DNA of 34,583 nucleotides from Rhodopila sp. GTDB taxonomy: Bacteria > Pseudomonadota > Alphaproteobacteria > Acetobacterales > Acetobacteraceae. The position numbers and the translations under genes are program-made. Shown piece after piece: positions 1 through 7,912 of this stretch (positions are counted from its first letter, which is position 1; every line of letters starts with the position of its first letter). The notes under the pieces are model-generated. The model had not been told where the DNA came from, made no database searches, and saw nothing but the letters and a program-made list of their open reading frames with translations. The stretch covers positions 1-34,583 of the forward strand of contig JARLIN010000331.1 of assembly GCA_031291715.1 (NCBI GenBank), written 5' to 3'.

Positions 1-2
1 GC

Positions 3-761
3 CGGCGGGAGCATGACATCTCGGTCTGCCAGGACGGCGTTTATGATCGCGCGGTGGCGGCCATCGCCGAATCGAAGCGACGCGGCTTCCGCACGATCAT
101 CAATGCGACGCTGTTCAACAACGCGGAGCCGGAAAAGGTCGCGTCGTTCTTCGACGACGTGATGGCGATGGGTGTGGACGGGATTTCTGTCTCGCCCGGC
201 TATGCCTATGAACGTGCACCGGACCAGCAGCACTTCCTGAACCGCTCCAAGACCAAGGAACTGTTCCGCGGCATCTTCCGCCGGCAGGGCAAGGGGACCT
301 GGAAGAAGAAGTGGTCGTTCAACCAGTCATCCATGTTCCTGGATTTCCTCGCCGGCAACCAAACGTTCCATTGCACGCCGTGGGGCAACCCGACGCGGAC
401 GTATTTCGGCTGGCAGCGGCCCTGCTACCTGCTGGGCGAGGGCTATGCCAAGTCGTTCAAGGAACTGATGGAGACCACCGACTGGGATAAGTACGGCACC
501 GGCAACTACGAAAAATGTGCCGACTGCATGGTCCATTCCGGCTATGAGGCGAGCGCGGTGGCCGAGACGGTGCGCAAGCCGTGGCGCGCCGCGACGCAAG
601 TTATGCGCGGTATCCGCACCGAGGGACCGATGGCGCCCGACGTGTCGCTGGATAAGCAGCGCCCCGCCGAATACGTTTTCAGCCGCCACGTGGAGACCGC
701 GCTGAAGCGTATCCGCGCCGGCAAGAAGCCAACCGAGGAAGTGGCCGACGCGGCGGACTGA
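3..761 (+). CDS. hpnH: HpnH, hopanoid-biosynthesis radical SAM protein (3' part)
   Basis: The gene enters from the left edge; the reading frame is open from base 3, so the start and the radical-SAM CxxxCxxC cluster lie outside the window. The visible residues include REHDISVCQDGVYDRAV at the edge and, further on, CTPWGNPTRTYFGWQRPCYL and YEKCADCMVHSGYEASAV. This is the cysteine-rich C-terminal region characteristic of HpnH. HpnH joins a 5'-deoxyadenosyl group to diploptene to make adenosylhopane, the precursor of side-chain-extended hopanoids. The tail after about residue 225 of the visible part is charged and poorly conserved. No other hopanoid gene is visible downstream, so this is probably the end of an hpn operon to the left. 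Recognition is by family motifs; the operon is inferred. Confidence 0.9.
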   Translation, partial: RREHDISVCQDGVYDRAVAAIAESKRRGFRTIINATLFNNAEPEKVASFFDDVMAMGVDGISVSPGYAYERAPDQQHFLNRSKTKELFRGIFRRQGKGTWKKKWSFNQSSMFLDFLAGNQTFHCTPWGNPTRTYFGWQRPCYLLGEGYAKSFKELMETTDWDKYGTGNYEKCADCMVHSGYEASAVAETVRKPWRAATQVMRGIRTEGPMAPDVSLDKQRPAEYVFSRHVETALKRIRAGKKPTEEVADAAD

Positions 762-797
762 TACCGCCCCGCGTTGGTGCCGACTTTCTTTCCTCGC

Positions 798-887
798 CAT
801 GGCCCGGCGGCAGGTGTTCTGGCCGGGCCACCTCCCCTCGGCACGATGCTGAATCAGGTGGCCCGGACTGTCGCCGGGCCATGACGG
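798..887. repeat. REP/BIME-like inverted pair, copy 1
   Basis: Two hairpin-forming units face each other after hpnH. The right unit has arms TGGCCCGG and CCGGGCCA around ACTGTCG. The left unit is a diverged inverse copy starting CATGGCCCGG. The same arrangement recurs near 22341 and 31910. It may stabilise the hpnH mRNA 3' end or act as a terminator, but it lacks a T-run. Confidence 0.7.
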
Positions 888-1218
888 GGGGCTCAGCGTC
901 GGGCGGTGACGGATAGGGAATGGACGCGAGTTAACCTGTCCGCCGCTTGGTGTGATATGCGGACGATTATCAGGGGAACGCTGGGGCGTAACCCTGGTAT
1001 CTGCGTTCATTCATGGTCCCCAACCGTATCGCAGCCTGAGCCGCACATGGCGGTATGTGGGCAACTACGTGCCGTTAGTCCTTTCTTAACCAATTTCGGA
1101 TAGGTTCCACACCGGCGTCCTCACCGGCATTACCGGCATTACCGGCTACATGAGGTTCCACGGGCAATGTTCGAGGCTATTTCAGCCTTTTTATAGCAGC
1201 AAAGCTTTTCGATCGACG
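888..1218. other. Non-coding stretch between hpnH and a small gene
   Basis: No convincing gene is seen here. The first part (to about 930) resembles the sequence next to the repeat at 22250-22290, with a shared GTGACGGATA-like stretch. Around 1122-1148 there are short tandem units of ACCGGCATT followed by a related ACCGGCTAC. A promoter for the following gene is presumably here, but no clear -35/-10 pair was recognised. Confidence 0.4.
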
Positions 1219-1506
1219 ATGATTTCAGACGACCCGGATGAGGACGCCGACGCCCTCGATGACGACACGCTGCTGGAGGGCTATTTCGGCGGCGACACGC
1301 CCAAGCCGGAAGCCGAAACCTCGGTTGAACCTCAGGACTGGCCCCCGACGAAGGTACGGGATGCCGGTCTGAGCGCCGACAGTGAGACGGTGGCGTGGTT
1401 CAAGACGAACCACGCCGACTGGCGCCATCAAATGCGTTGCGCGCTGCGGGCCTGGGTCGTCGCCCGGACGCAGGAACAAGTGGACGCCGCCCAGGCGAAC
1501 GGCTGA
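1219..1506 (+). CDS. Small acidic protein with a DUF4415/BrnA-like C-terminus
   Basis: This encodes 95 residues. The first half is strongly acidic (MISDDPDEDADALDDDTLLE), with a Pro/Glu-rich middle. The second half, SADSETVAWFKTNHADWRHQ followed by MRCALRAWV, has the spacing of a ribbon-helix-helix BrnA/DUF4415 module. That module has a short strand, a 'WF' helix start and a closing 'LRAW' helix. The start at 1219 is chosen because the acidic segment begins there. An in-frame ATG at 1150 adds an unlikely Cys/Phe/Arg-rich leader, and no good Shine-Dalgarno sequence is seen for either. It converges on another BrnA-like gene, with 19 bases between the stops. Function is unknown; a DNA-binding antitoxin-like role is only an inference. 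Confidence 0.55.
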   Translation: MISDDPDEDADALDDDTLLEGYFGGDTPKPEAETSVEPQDWPPTKVRDAGLSADSETVAWFKTNHADWRHQMRCALRAWVVARTQEQVDAAQANG

Positions 1507-1525
1507 CCGTCCCCGGCCCTGAGCG

Positions 1526-1900
1526 CTACGAACGGGCGCGCTTGGCGCTGCCGGCCGATGCGCGGCTGGCCTTGGCGCGGGCGGCAACGACGCGACCGAT
1601 CGGGTCGGCCCCTCCCCTTGCCTGCATGAACGCCTTCAGGACTTCGTTGATCCGGGTCTGATAGCCGGAGCCGAAGCCACGGAAAAAGCGGAGAACATCG
1701 GCGTCCAGCCGCAGGCTGACGGCCAGCTTAGGCTCCCGCACGTCGAACACGAGATCGGTCGCCCAACCCGCGCGCGACGCATCGGTCGGCGCACGAGCGG
1801 CGACCTGCGGTTTGGCTGTCATCGTGCCCGACCGCGCTTTCGCGCCCGGTGTTGCACGCGTCTTGGATGAAGCGCTTGCGCTACGGCTTGGCTTTGCCAT
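1526..1900 (-). CDS. BrnA/DUF4415-family antitoxin-like protein
   Basis: The protein has 124 residues. An N-terminal region of about 60 residues rich in Ala, Lys, Arg and Ser (starting MAKPSRSASASSKTR) is followed by the family core. The core is the strand AVSLRLDADVLRFFRG and then SGYQTRINEVLKAFMQ, typical of BrnA/DUF4415 ribbon-helix-helix antitoxins ('RLD.DV...F...G.GYQTRIN..L'). The start is supported by GGGAGGG about five bases upstream of the ATG at 1900. The upstream in-frame extension to 2014 lacks this. Such proteins normally sit downstream of a brnT toxin gene and repress the operon. No BrnT-like ORF is visible on either side, so this looks like an orphan. The C-terminal tail after the core is Ala/Arg-rich and longer than usual. 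Confidence 0.75.
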   Translation of the reverse strand: MAKPSRSASASSKTRATPGAKARSGTMTAKPQVAARAPTDASRAGWATDLVFDVREPKLAVSLRLDADVLRFFRGFGSGYQTRINEVLKAFMQARGGADPIGRVVAARAKASRASAGSAKRARS

Positions 1901-2062
1901 TCTAACCCTCCCATGTTGCCGGGTCTGGTTGGTTCCAGCCCCCTCACGAACCCGATCGTAGGCGAGCCTACCATCTGCACTCATGAATGTACGCACGGCT
2001 GTGACTACAGTCAAGCGTTAACGGACAGCAGCCATGACTTCTCTGCAACGGTCAGGCGGCAC

Positions 2063-3604
2063 TCAGATCAGCAACTCAATCAGGAACGGCCCTGACCGCT
2101 TGAGAGAATGGGCAAGCAGATCGGCGAAGCCTTCGGCGCTGTCCGTGCGGGCGGCTTCGACCCCCAGCGACCCGGCCAGACTCGGCCAGTTGATGTCGGG
2201 GTTGCCGATGTCCATCATATCGAGCGCGGTACGGCCGGGATTCGCACCCACATTCGCGAGTTCGCCGAGCAGGATCTGATATTTCCGGTTCGACAGCAGG
2301 ACGGTGGTGATGTCGAGCTTCTCACGTGCCTGCGTCCAAAGCGCCTGCAACGTGTACATCGCGGACCCGTCCGCTTGCAGGTTGATCACCCGGCGGCCGG
2401 GCGCGCCGATAGCCGCACCGGTCGCCATCGGGATGCCGCCGCCGATGGCACCGCCCGTAACGTTCAGCCAGTCGTGCGGCGGCGCGGCCTTGGTGTTGGC
2501 AAAGAAGCCGCGACCGAAACTGACCGACTCGTCGGCGATCACCGCGTTGTCGGGCATCAGCGCGCCCAGCGTGGCGGCAACGGCCTCCGGCGTCAGCGCG
2601 CCGCGCCCGGTCTGAGGCCGGTCGCCGTTGTTCGGCGGCGCAACCTTCGGGCAGCCGAGCGCATCGGCGAGGCGCGCCAGCGATTCCACGATGTCCTGCT
2701 CGGGACGGGCAAGGATATGAATCTCGGCGTCCTCGGGGATCGAGGACTGCACCTGGTTCGGGTACGCGAAGAAAGTGACCGGCTTGCGCGATCCGGCGAG
2801 AATGAGCTGCTTCGTGCCGGCCATCGCCTTGACGGCGGCATCGACGACGTAGGGCACGCGTTCCACCGGCAAACGCCCCTGGCCGCGTGCCATGCGGGCA
2901 TTGGAACCTTGCGCGACCACGCGGCAACCCGTGGCGGCCGAGATGCGATGCGCCAGCGCCAGTCCTTCCTCGTGCAACGCGACGCCGCCCAGCAGCAGCA
3001 CGACGCCGGCGCCGCCCCGGCGCAGCACGTTGGCCGCCTCTTCGATCTGGTTGGGGGAGGACGTGGGCGTAGGCAGCACAGGCAACGCCTCGGCCACCAG
3101 GCCGCCCTCGTTCCAGGATGTGTCGGACGGGAGGATCAACGTCGCCACCTGGCCCGGCGCGATCATCGAGGCCTGCACCGCGGCAGCCGCATCGGCCCCC
3201 ACGGTGCGCACATCCATGGACGTGCGCACCCAGCCGGAGACGCCGCGCGCCCAGCCTTCGGTATCCGCGGTCAGCGGCGAATCAAGTGGCCGGTGATAGG
3301 TCGCCTGGTCGCCGACGATATTGACGATCGGTGTGGCGGCACGTCTGGCGTTGTGCAGGTTGGCCAGGCCGTTGGCGAGGCCTGGTCCGCAATGCAGAAG
3401 CGTCGCGGCGGGCTTGCCGGCCATGCGCGCATAGCCATCGGCGGCACCGGTCACCACGCCTTCGAACAGTCCAAGGACGCAATGCATCCCGGGAATCCGA
3501 TCAAGCGCCGCGACAAAGTGCATTTCCGATGTGCCGGGGTTTGAGAAGCACGTGGTCACGCCGCTTTTCAGCAGCGAATGCACAAGGCTTTCGGCGCCAT
3601 TCAT
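2063..3604 (-). CDS. Thiamine-diphosphate enzyme, acetolactate-synthase large-subunit-like
   Basis: This encodes 513 residues in the usual three-domain order: ThDP-binding PYR domain (1 to about 170), central domain, and PP domain from about 355. The catalytic Glu of the PYR domain is E48, in LGLFEGVVTGAADGYARM. The ThDP/Mg motif runs from ADG (411-413; canonical GDG) to N439 in VLLSNRKY. The start at 3604 has GGGAG eight or so bases upstream, and MNGAESLV is where the family begins. Members are annotated as acetolactate synthase-like or benzoylformate-decarboxylase-like. The substrate cannot be read from sequence, and no ilvN-like regulatory subunit is adjacent, which argues against the biosynthetic enzyme. 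It is a single-gene unit, divergent from the Spy-like gene. Confidence 0.85.
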   Translation of the reverse strand: MNGAESLVHSLLKSGVTTCFSNPGTSEMHFVAALDRIPGMHCVLGLFEGVVTGAADGYARMAGKPAATLLHCGPGLANGLANLHNARRAATPIVNIVGDQATYHRPLDSPLTADTEGWARGVSGWVRTSMDVRTVGADAAAAVQASMIAPGQVATLILPSDTSWNEGGLVAEALPVLPTPTSSPNQIEEAANVLRRGGAGVVLLLGGVALHEEGLALAHRISAATGCRVVAQGSNARMARGQGRLPVERVPYVVDAAVKAMAGTKQLILAGSRKPVTFFAYPNQVQSSIPEDAEIHILARPEQDIVESLARLADALGCPKVAPPNNGDRPQTGRGALTPEAVAATLGALMPDNAVIADESVSFGRGFFANTKAAPPHDWLNVTGGAIGGGIPMATGAAIGAPGRRVINLQADGSAMYTLQALWTQAREKLDITTVLLSNRKYQILLGELANVGANPGRTALDMMDIGNPDINWPSLAGSLGVEAARTDSAEGFADLLAHSLKRSGPFLIELLI

Positions 3605-3820
3605 TTCCAGATCTCCCTTCGTCACCGCCCATGAACTGGAACCGGTTTCCGAACCAGCCTCAGCGGACACAAATCAGTAACTGGTTTGTCCTATTTTGGC
3701 CAGGGTGTGGAGCCAAGCTCGTGGATACGTTCCGTAAAAGGCACGTCCGTGCGGTGACAACGAAGCTGCCATCGCACGGTGATGAACGGCACCGCCGCGT
3801 TAGTCTGTTGTTGGAAGGAT

Positions 3821-4276
3821 ATGAATATTATGAAGAAGCTTGTCATGCTCGGGATCGTGCTGCTGGCCTCGGGTCCGGTATTGGCCCAACCCGTTTCGCC
3901 GCCCCCGAAGGCAGCTTCCAGTGCGGCCGCGGTACCGCAAGTGGACCAGCGGATCACACAGATGCACCAGCGCCTGAAGATCACGCCACAACAGGAAGCG
4001 GCATGGAATGCCTTCGCGCAGGTGATGCAAGCCAACGCGACATCGGCCGATCAGGCTTACAAGCAGCGAGCGGCTTCCATCGAGTCGATGTCGGCGGTGG
4101 ATAATCTGCGAAGCTTCGCGCAGATCGAGCAGACCCGTGCGCAGGGCGTCCAGAACCTGTCAGTCTCCTTCGAGACTTTGTATGGTCTTTTGTCAGACGA
4201 TCAGAAGAAGGTGGCCGACGACATGTTCCGGCAGCATGCGGAGCGAGCCCAGTCGCACAAGCAGAACACCAAATAG
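3821..4276 (+). CDS. Periplasmic Spy/CpxP-like (LTXXQ motif) protein
   Basis: About 151 residues. The N-terminus MNIMKKLVMLGIVLLASG, continuing to PVLA, is a clear Sec signal peptide with cleavage likely before QPVSPP. The mature part is all-helical and contains two LTxxQ-like motifs, LKITPQQEAAW and LLSDDQKKVADDMF, as in the Spy/CpxP superfamily of periplasmic chaperone and stress proteins. GGAAGG lies just upstream. ATGs at 3821 and 3830 are both possible; the second has the better spacing. No two-component system is next to it, so a link to envelope stress is only by family. It is divergent from the ThDP enzyme, with a 216-base gap that should hold both promoters. Confidence 0.7.
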   Translation: MNIMKKLVMLGIVLLASGPVLAQPVSPPPKAASSAAAVPQVDQRITQMHQRLKITPQQEAAWNAFAQVMQANATSADQAYKQRAASIESMSAVDNLRSFAQIEQTRAQGVQNLSVSFETLYGLLSDDQKKVADDMFRQHAERAQSHKQNTK

Positions 4277-4367
4277 CCCGGTTCGGCGGACGCGGGGCGC
4301 GGCCTTGGCACCCGCGCCCCCGCGCGCTACATCAGTCGCCGTATCGCTCTCTGAGGAAACACCTCGC

Positions 4368-5051
4368 ATGATCAATAAGATCGTCCAGACCATGGCCGAC
4401 GCTATGGCTGGCATAAAGGACGGCTCCGTCGTCCTCCTCGGCGGATTCGGCGCCGTCGGCCAGCCCAACGCGCTGATCGACGGGCTGATCGAGCAAGGGG
4501 CCAAGGACCTGACCGTCGCCTGCAACAACGCCGGCGTCGGGCATGTGGGCCTGGCCCGCCTGATGGAGCTCGGCCGCGTCCGCAAGATCATCTGTTCGTT
4601 CCCGCGCAGCTCCGACCCCGTGGTGTTCGAAACGCTGTATCGCGCCGGCAAGATCGAGCTGGAGATCGTTCCGCAAGGCACGCTCGCCGAACGCATGCGC
4701 GCCGCCGGCGCCGGTGTGCCCGCCTTCTTCACCGCCACCGGCGTCGGCACCAAGATGGCAGTCGGCAAGGAACACCGGGAGATCGACGGCCGTACCTACA
4801 TACTGGAACCGGCACTGAAAGGCGATGTCGGGCTGGTGGAAGCGTGGGAGGCCGATCGCTGGGGCAACCTGACGTACAAGCAGGCGGGCCGGAACTTCAA
4901 TCCCATCGTCGCGATGGCCTCGGCGCTGACGATCGTGCAATCCCAGCACATCCGCGAACTGGGGGAGATCAACCCCGACCACGTTGTCACCCCCGGCATC
5001 TTCGTGGATCGTGTCCTGCACGTGCCGTACGGCGATCCTTCCGGCTTTTGA
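4368..5051 (+). CDS. pcaI: 3-oxoadipate CoA-transferase-type alpha subunit
   Basis: This encodes 227 residues, the usual length of a class I CoA-transferase alpha subunit. Visible marks are the GGFGAVGQPNALIDGL glycine-rich CoA-binding segment, CNNAGVGHVGLARL, SFPRSSDPVVFETLYRAGKI and DRWGNLTYKQAGRNFNP. These follow PcaI closely. ATG 4368 is preceded by GAGGAA about nine bases upstream; the open frame further left has no start signal. With the beta subunit 75 bases downstream it would move CoA from succinyl-CoA to 3-oxoadipate (beta-ketoadipate pathway), or to acetoacetate if it is a SCOT-type enzyme. The paralogues are hard to separate by eye. No pcaF or other pca genes are in the window, but an acyl-CoA dehydrogenase follows. 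Confidence 0.82.
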   Translation: MINKIVQTMADAMAGIKDGSVVLLGGFGAVGQPNALIDGLIEQGAKDLTVACNNAGVGHVGLARLMELGRVRKIICSFPRSSDPVVFETLYRAGKIELEIVPQGTLAERMRAAGAGVPAFFTATGVGTKMAVGKEHREIDGRTYILEPALKGDVGLVEAWEADRWGNLTYKQAGRNFNPIVAMASALTIVQSQHIRELGEINPDHVVTPGIFVDRVLHVPYGDPSGF

Positions 5052-5126
5052 TCCTGAAGCGTGACCGCGCGCGACGTGCTTCGTCAGTGCCCGTGAATCA
5101 CGTTCCGCAACAAAGAGGACCTGGCC

Positions 5127-5792
5127 ATGTCTGAATCCGCAGCCACCGCCTTCAAGCCCTTCAGCCGCCAGCAGATGGCGCAGCGCGCCGCCGCCGATAT
5201 CCCCGAGGGCTGGTACGTCAACCTGGGTATCGGCATCCCGACCCTGATCGCGGACTACGTGCCGATGGACCGGGAAGTGATCTTCCACTCCGAAAACGGC
5301 GTCCTCGGCATGGGCCCGGCACCCGAGAAGGATAAGATCGAGCCCTGGCTGATCAACGCCGGCAAGCAGTACGTCACGCTGCGCGCGGGCGGCAGCTTCT
5401 GCCACCACGCCGACAGTTTCGCGATGATCCGGGGCGGCCATCTGGACCTGTGCGTGCTGGGCGCGTTCCAGGTCGCCGACAATGGCGACATCGCCAACTG
5501 GGCGACCAGTGAGAACGACACCGCCCCCGCCGTCGGCGGTGCGATGGATCTCGCCGCCGGTGCCAAGCGCCTGTGGGTCCTGATGGAGCACACCACCAAG
5601 GACGGCACGCCAAAGCTGGTGACCAGGTGCACCTATCCGCTGACCGCACCCGCTGCCGTCAAGCGCGTCTATACAAACCTGGCGACGATCGATGTCACCG
5701 AGCGCGGCTTCGTCGTGCTGGGCATGGCGCCGGGCTTGAGTTTCGAAGACCTGCAGGCTCGCACCGAGGCGAAGTTGCACCTGCCTGCCTGA
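5127..5792 (+). CDS. pcaJ: 3-oxoadipate CoA-transferase-type beta subunit
   Basis: This encodes 221 residues. It carries the class I CoA-transferase active-site motif FHSENGVLGMGP, in which E56 is the glutamate that forms the enzyme-CoA thioester. It also has YVNLGIGIPTLIADY near the N-terminus, FCHHADSFAMIRGGHLDLCV, and PAVGGAMDLAAGAKRLWVLM. AGAGGA-like sequence lies about eight bases before the ATG. It forms a heteromeric enzyme with the upstream alpha subunit, most likely in one transcript. The next gene, an acyl-CoA dehydrogenase, follows after 21 bases. PcaJ and succinyl-CoA:3-ketoacid transferase beta subunits are close relatives, so the substrate (3-oxoadipate versus acetoacetate) is not settled by sequence alone. 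Confidence 0.83.
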   Translation: MSESAATAFKPFSRQQMAQRAAADIPEGWYVNLGIGIPTLIADYVPMDREVIFHSENGVLGMGPAPEKDKIEPWLINAGKQYVTLRAGGSFCHHADSFAMIRGGHLDLCVLGAFQVADNGDIANWATSENDTAPAVGGAMDLAAGAKRLWVLMEHTTKDGTPKLVTRCTYPLTAPAAVKRVYTNLATIDVTERGFVVLGMAPGLSFEDLQARTEAKLHLPA

Positions 5793-5813
5793 TAAATTCT
5801 GAGGGGAACGTCA

Positions 5814-6881
5814 ATGAACACCGCCGAGGATCAGGGCGAAAGCCTGCGGATGATCCGCGACAGCGCGGCCGGCATCGCGCCGCGCACAGGAGATTTCCGC
5901 CGCATCCGCGCCCTGCGCTTCACCGAACCAGGTTTCGACCGCGCCGTTTTCCGCGAAATGTGCCAGATGGGTTGGACCGGCCTGATGGTTCCAGAGGATT
6001 CCGGCGGGTCCGGACTGGGCATGCGGGCGTTCTGCGCCCTGGCCGAGGAACTTGGGGCCTCTTTGGTGCCGGAGCCGCTGATCGGTGCCGCCATGGCCGC
6101 ACGCGTAATGCCGGCGGACCGTCTGACCGACGTGCTGGCCGGCGACCGGATCGTCCTGCCCGCGTGGCAGGAGAAGCCGCACAGCATCGACGTCGCCCCC
6201 GGCGGCACGGTGGTCCGCAACGGCAAGGTCACCGGCAAGAAGCTATTCGTCGCGATGGCGGCCGGGGCCGATGCCTTCCTGGTCACCGCCGCCGCCGGCA
6301 CTTTGGCTTTGGTCGAGCGGGACGCCCCTGGCGTTCATCTCGAGCTGACCCAGACACAGGACGGCGGCAATGCCGGCACTCTGACCCTGGACAACGCACC
6401 AGCCGAATGCTTCGCCGGCGACGCGTCCGAGGCGCTGGAGGGGGCGATCCTCGCGACCAGCGCCTATCTGCTCGGGGTCATGGACCGGGTGTTCGGCATC
6501 ACGCTGGAGTACCTGAAAACCCGGGAGCAGTTCGGCCGCAAGATCGGCTCCTTCCAGGCGTTGCAGCACCGGTCGGCCGATCTGAAGATCCAGTTGTCGC
6601 TGACCCGGGCGGTCGTCGAGGCGGCGGCAGCGACCTACGATACCGCGACCGATCCGGCGGTCCGCAAGGCGGCCGTCTCTCGTGCCAAGGCGCGTGCGTC
6701 TGACGCGGCCAGCGTCGTCACGCGGGGCTGCATCCAGTTGCATGGAGGCATCGGCTATACCGATGCCGCCGATCCGGGGCTGTTCCTTCGCAAGATGATG
6801 GTGCTGGCCCCGTCGCTTGGGTCGTCCGCGCTGCACCGCGCACGGTTCCGGGAGATCGCACCCGAGAGCGACGAGGATTAG
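5814..6881 (+). CDS. Acyl-CoA dehydrogenase family protein
   Basis: 355 residues, slightly short for the family (about 380). The helical N-domain is followed by the MGWTGLMVPEDSGGSGLGM segment, a middle beta-domain that has lost much of the usual FAD/CoA-loop conservation, and a C-domain with both signatures. The first is KTREQFGRKIGSFQALQHRS (arginine and glutamine contacting FAD); the second is IQLHGGIGYTDAADPGLFLR. In typical family members a Glu follows the GGxGY motif; here the stretch reads TDAAD, so the catalytic base is not obvious. The start has GAGGGG about six bases upstream. It is the third gene of the CoA-transferase unit, suggesting catabolism of a dicarboxylic or branched acyl-CoA. 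The substrate is unknown. Confidence 0.85.
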   Translation: MNTAEDQGESLRMIRDSAAGIAPRTGDFRRIRALRFTEPGFDRAVFREMCQMGWTGLMVPEDSGGSGLGMRAFCALAEELGASLVPEPLIGAAMAARVMPADRLTDVLAGDRIVLPAWQEKPHSIDVAPGGTVVRNGKVTGKKLFVAMAAGADAFLVTAAAGTLALVERDAPGVHLELTQTQDGGNAGTLTLDNAPAECFAGDASEALEGAILATSAYLLGVMDRVFGITLEYLKTREQFGRKIGSFQALQHRSADLKIQLSLTRAVVEAAAATYDTATDPAVRKAAVSRAKARASDAASVVTRGCIQLHGGIGYTDAADPGLFLRKMMVLAPSLGSSALHRARFREIAPESDED

Positions 6882-6893
6882 CGGTATCGCCGC

Positions 6894-7476
6894 TCACGCC
6901 GGGTCGGGAGCCTCCGCGAGCACCACCGGCGTGACGGCGCGCCGGCGCGGCTGGGAGACCATCCGGCTGAGCAGGATCGCGGGGCGATCGATCCAGTGCT
7001 CGAACCGCACCGCGATCACGAGGCTGGCGGCGATGCCTGTCACAGTCACGATGGCGACATTGGCTCCGTAGGGCAGATTGCTTCCCAGGAGGGTAAAGCA
7101 GGCGGCAACGCATGTGAACAAAAGCGGGAAGTGCGACAAGTAAAGGCTGAACGGCGGCCATGGGCACGCCCAGGCGAATGAAGCGGCGCATGACGGCAGG
7201 CAGAAAATCGAATGGACGAGCGCTGATGGCATAGGTCAGGGCCACGCCGCTCATGATGAAGAAAAGGTAAACGGCGGACGCGCCGTCTTACAGAGAAACG
7301 AGCGGTATGCTGACCAGGCCCCGCCACCAGAAGTCCTGGATATCGAGCGGATAAGTCGAGCCGATCGTCGGCAGGAATGCGAAGACGTAATGCAGCAGCA
7401 CAACCTGCATGGCGGCAAGGCCGCGCAATCCATCCAGCCAGCCGAGGCGTGGCGCCTCCCGAACCGATTCCACCAC
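6894..7476 (-). pseudogene. Decayed acyltransferase-3 family membrane protein
   Basis: Fragments of one acyltransferase-3 protein lie in order but in different frames. The N-terminus (GTG at 7476, with GGAGGGG upstream) reads LGWLDGLRGLAAMQVVLLHY, including the family's catalytic-type His. It stops at 7288. In another frame, FIMSGVALTYAISARPFDFL follows. From about 7155 a third frame gives FSLYLSHFPLLFTCVAA and later RFEHWIDRPAILLSRM, which are the last membrane segments and C-terminus of the family. The central several membrane spans (roughly 200 residues) are missing, so there is an internal deletion close to 7150-7160 as well as frame changes. It is not functional. The 5' end lies in a repeat that recurs near 12.3 kb. 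Confidence 0.8.
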
Positions 7477-7574
7477 CCGCCCCTCCGAGATTTCGCGCCA
7501 AGGCTATCGATGTCGGGTTGCAAATCGGTAACAACGGAAAAGACCAGCCAGGCGGCCACGGTCGCCTGTCAAAG
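7437..7574. repeat. Direct repeat flanking the fimbrial operon, left copy
   Basis: About 135 bases, including GGCGCCTCCCGAACCGAT, CGCGCCAAGGCTA and GACCAGCCAGGCG, reappear in the same orientation at 12256-12386 with scattered mismatches and small indels. On the minus strand it covers the upstream region, Shine-Dalgarno and first codons of the broken acyltransferase. The distance between copies is about 4.8 kb and encloses the whole chaperone-usher operon. Confidence 0.85.
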
Positions 7575-7912
7575 CAGGCAGTCGAGCGCCGGGTTGATCT
7601 CGTCACCATCGACCACGCCGAGGCCGGGCGCTTCGCCGAGAATCGAGGAAGCCGTGACTGGGTGAGGCACAACCGGTGGGCAGATTCACGACGTTGGCTC
7701 GATTCGGCCAACGAATAGCCGGGACGAGATCGCACGGCAGTGGCGCATCTTTTTGGGTTGACGCCGCAAAAACGCCTTAGCGCCTTACACGATCTTTCGC
7801 TCGCCAGCGATTTGATGCTGTCCGGATAGGCTACTCCTTTTGGCCCCCTATCGCCGCACACGGGAGCGCGTTTATAGCCTCACGCGCAACCAAGCGAACC
7901 GGTGATATAATT
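7575..7912. other. Non-coding gap before the SCPU pilin gene
   Basis: No intact gene is supported. The minus-strand open frame across this stretch has no recognisable protein. Close to the repeat, the minus strand reads a short DGDEINPAL-stop that resembles the FolK C-terminus GQEIRPL-stop next to the other repeat copy, a weak hint that the duplicated segment once extended further. The promoter of the fimbrial operon should lie in the last 100 bases. Confidence 0.35.

Noticed and set aside
1122-1148. Short tandem ACCGGCATT units as a possible regulatory iteron
   Set aside because: Only two exact units and one diverged; no origin or replication gene nearby.
2108-3544. Plus-strand open frame of 478 codons opposite the ThDP enzyme
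   Set aside because: Arg/Gly/His-rich translation with no family features, antisense to a clear enzyme gene; a by-product of high GC.
4332-5780. Minus-strand open frame of 482 codons opposite pcaI/pcaJ
   Set aside because: It spans two genes and their gap on the other strand and resembles no protein.
7575-7860. Possible FolK C-terminal fossil or transposase fragment upstream of the left repeat
   Set aside because: Only a few residues (GDEINP versus GQEIRP) agree; too short to claim, though mentioned as a weak hint.
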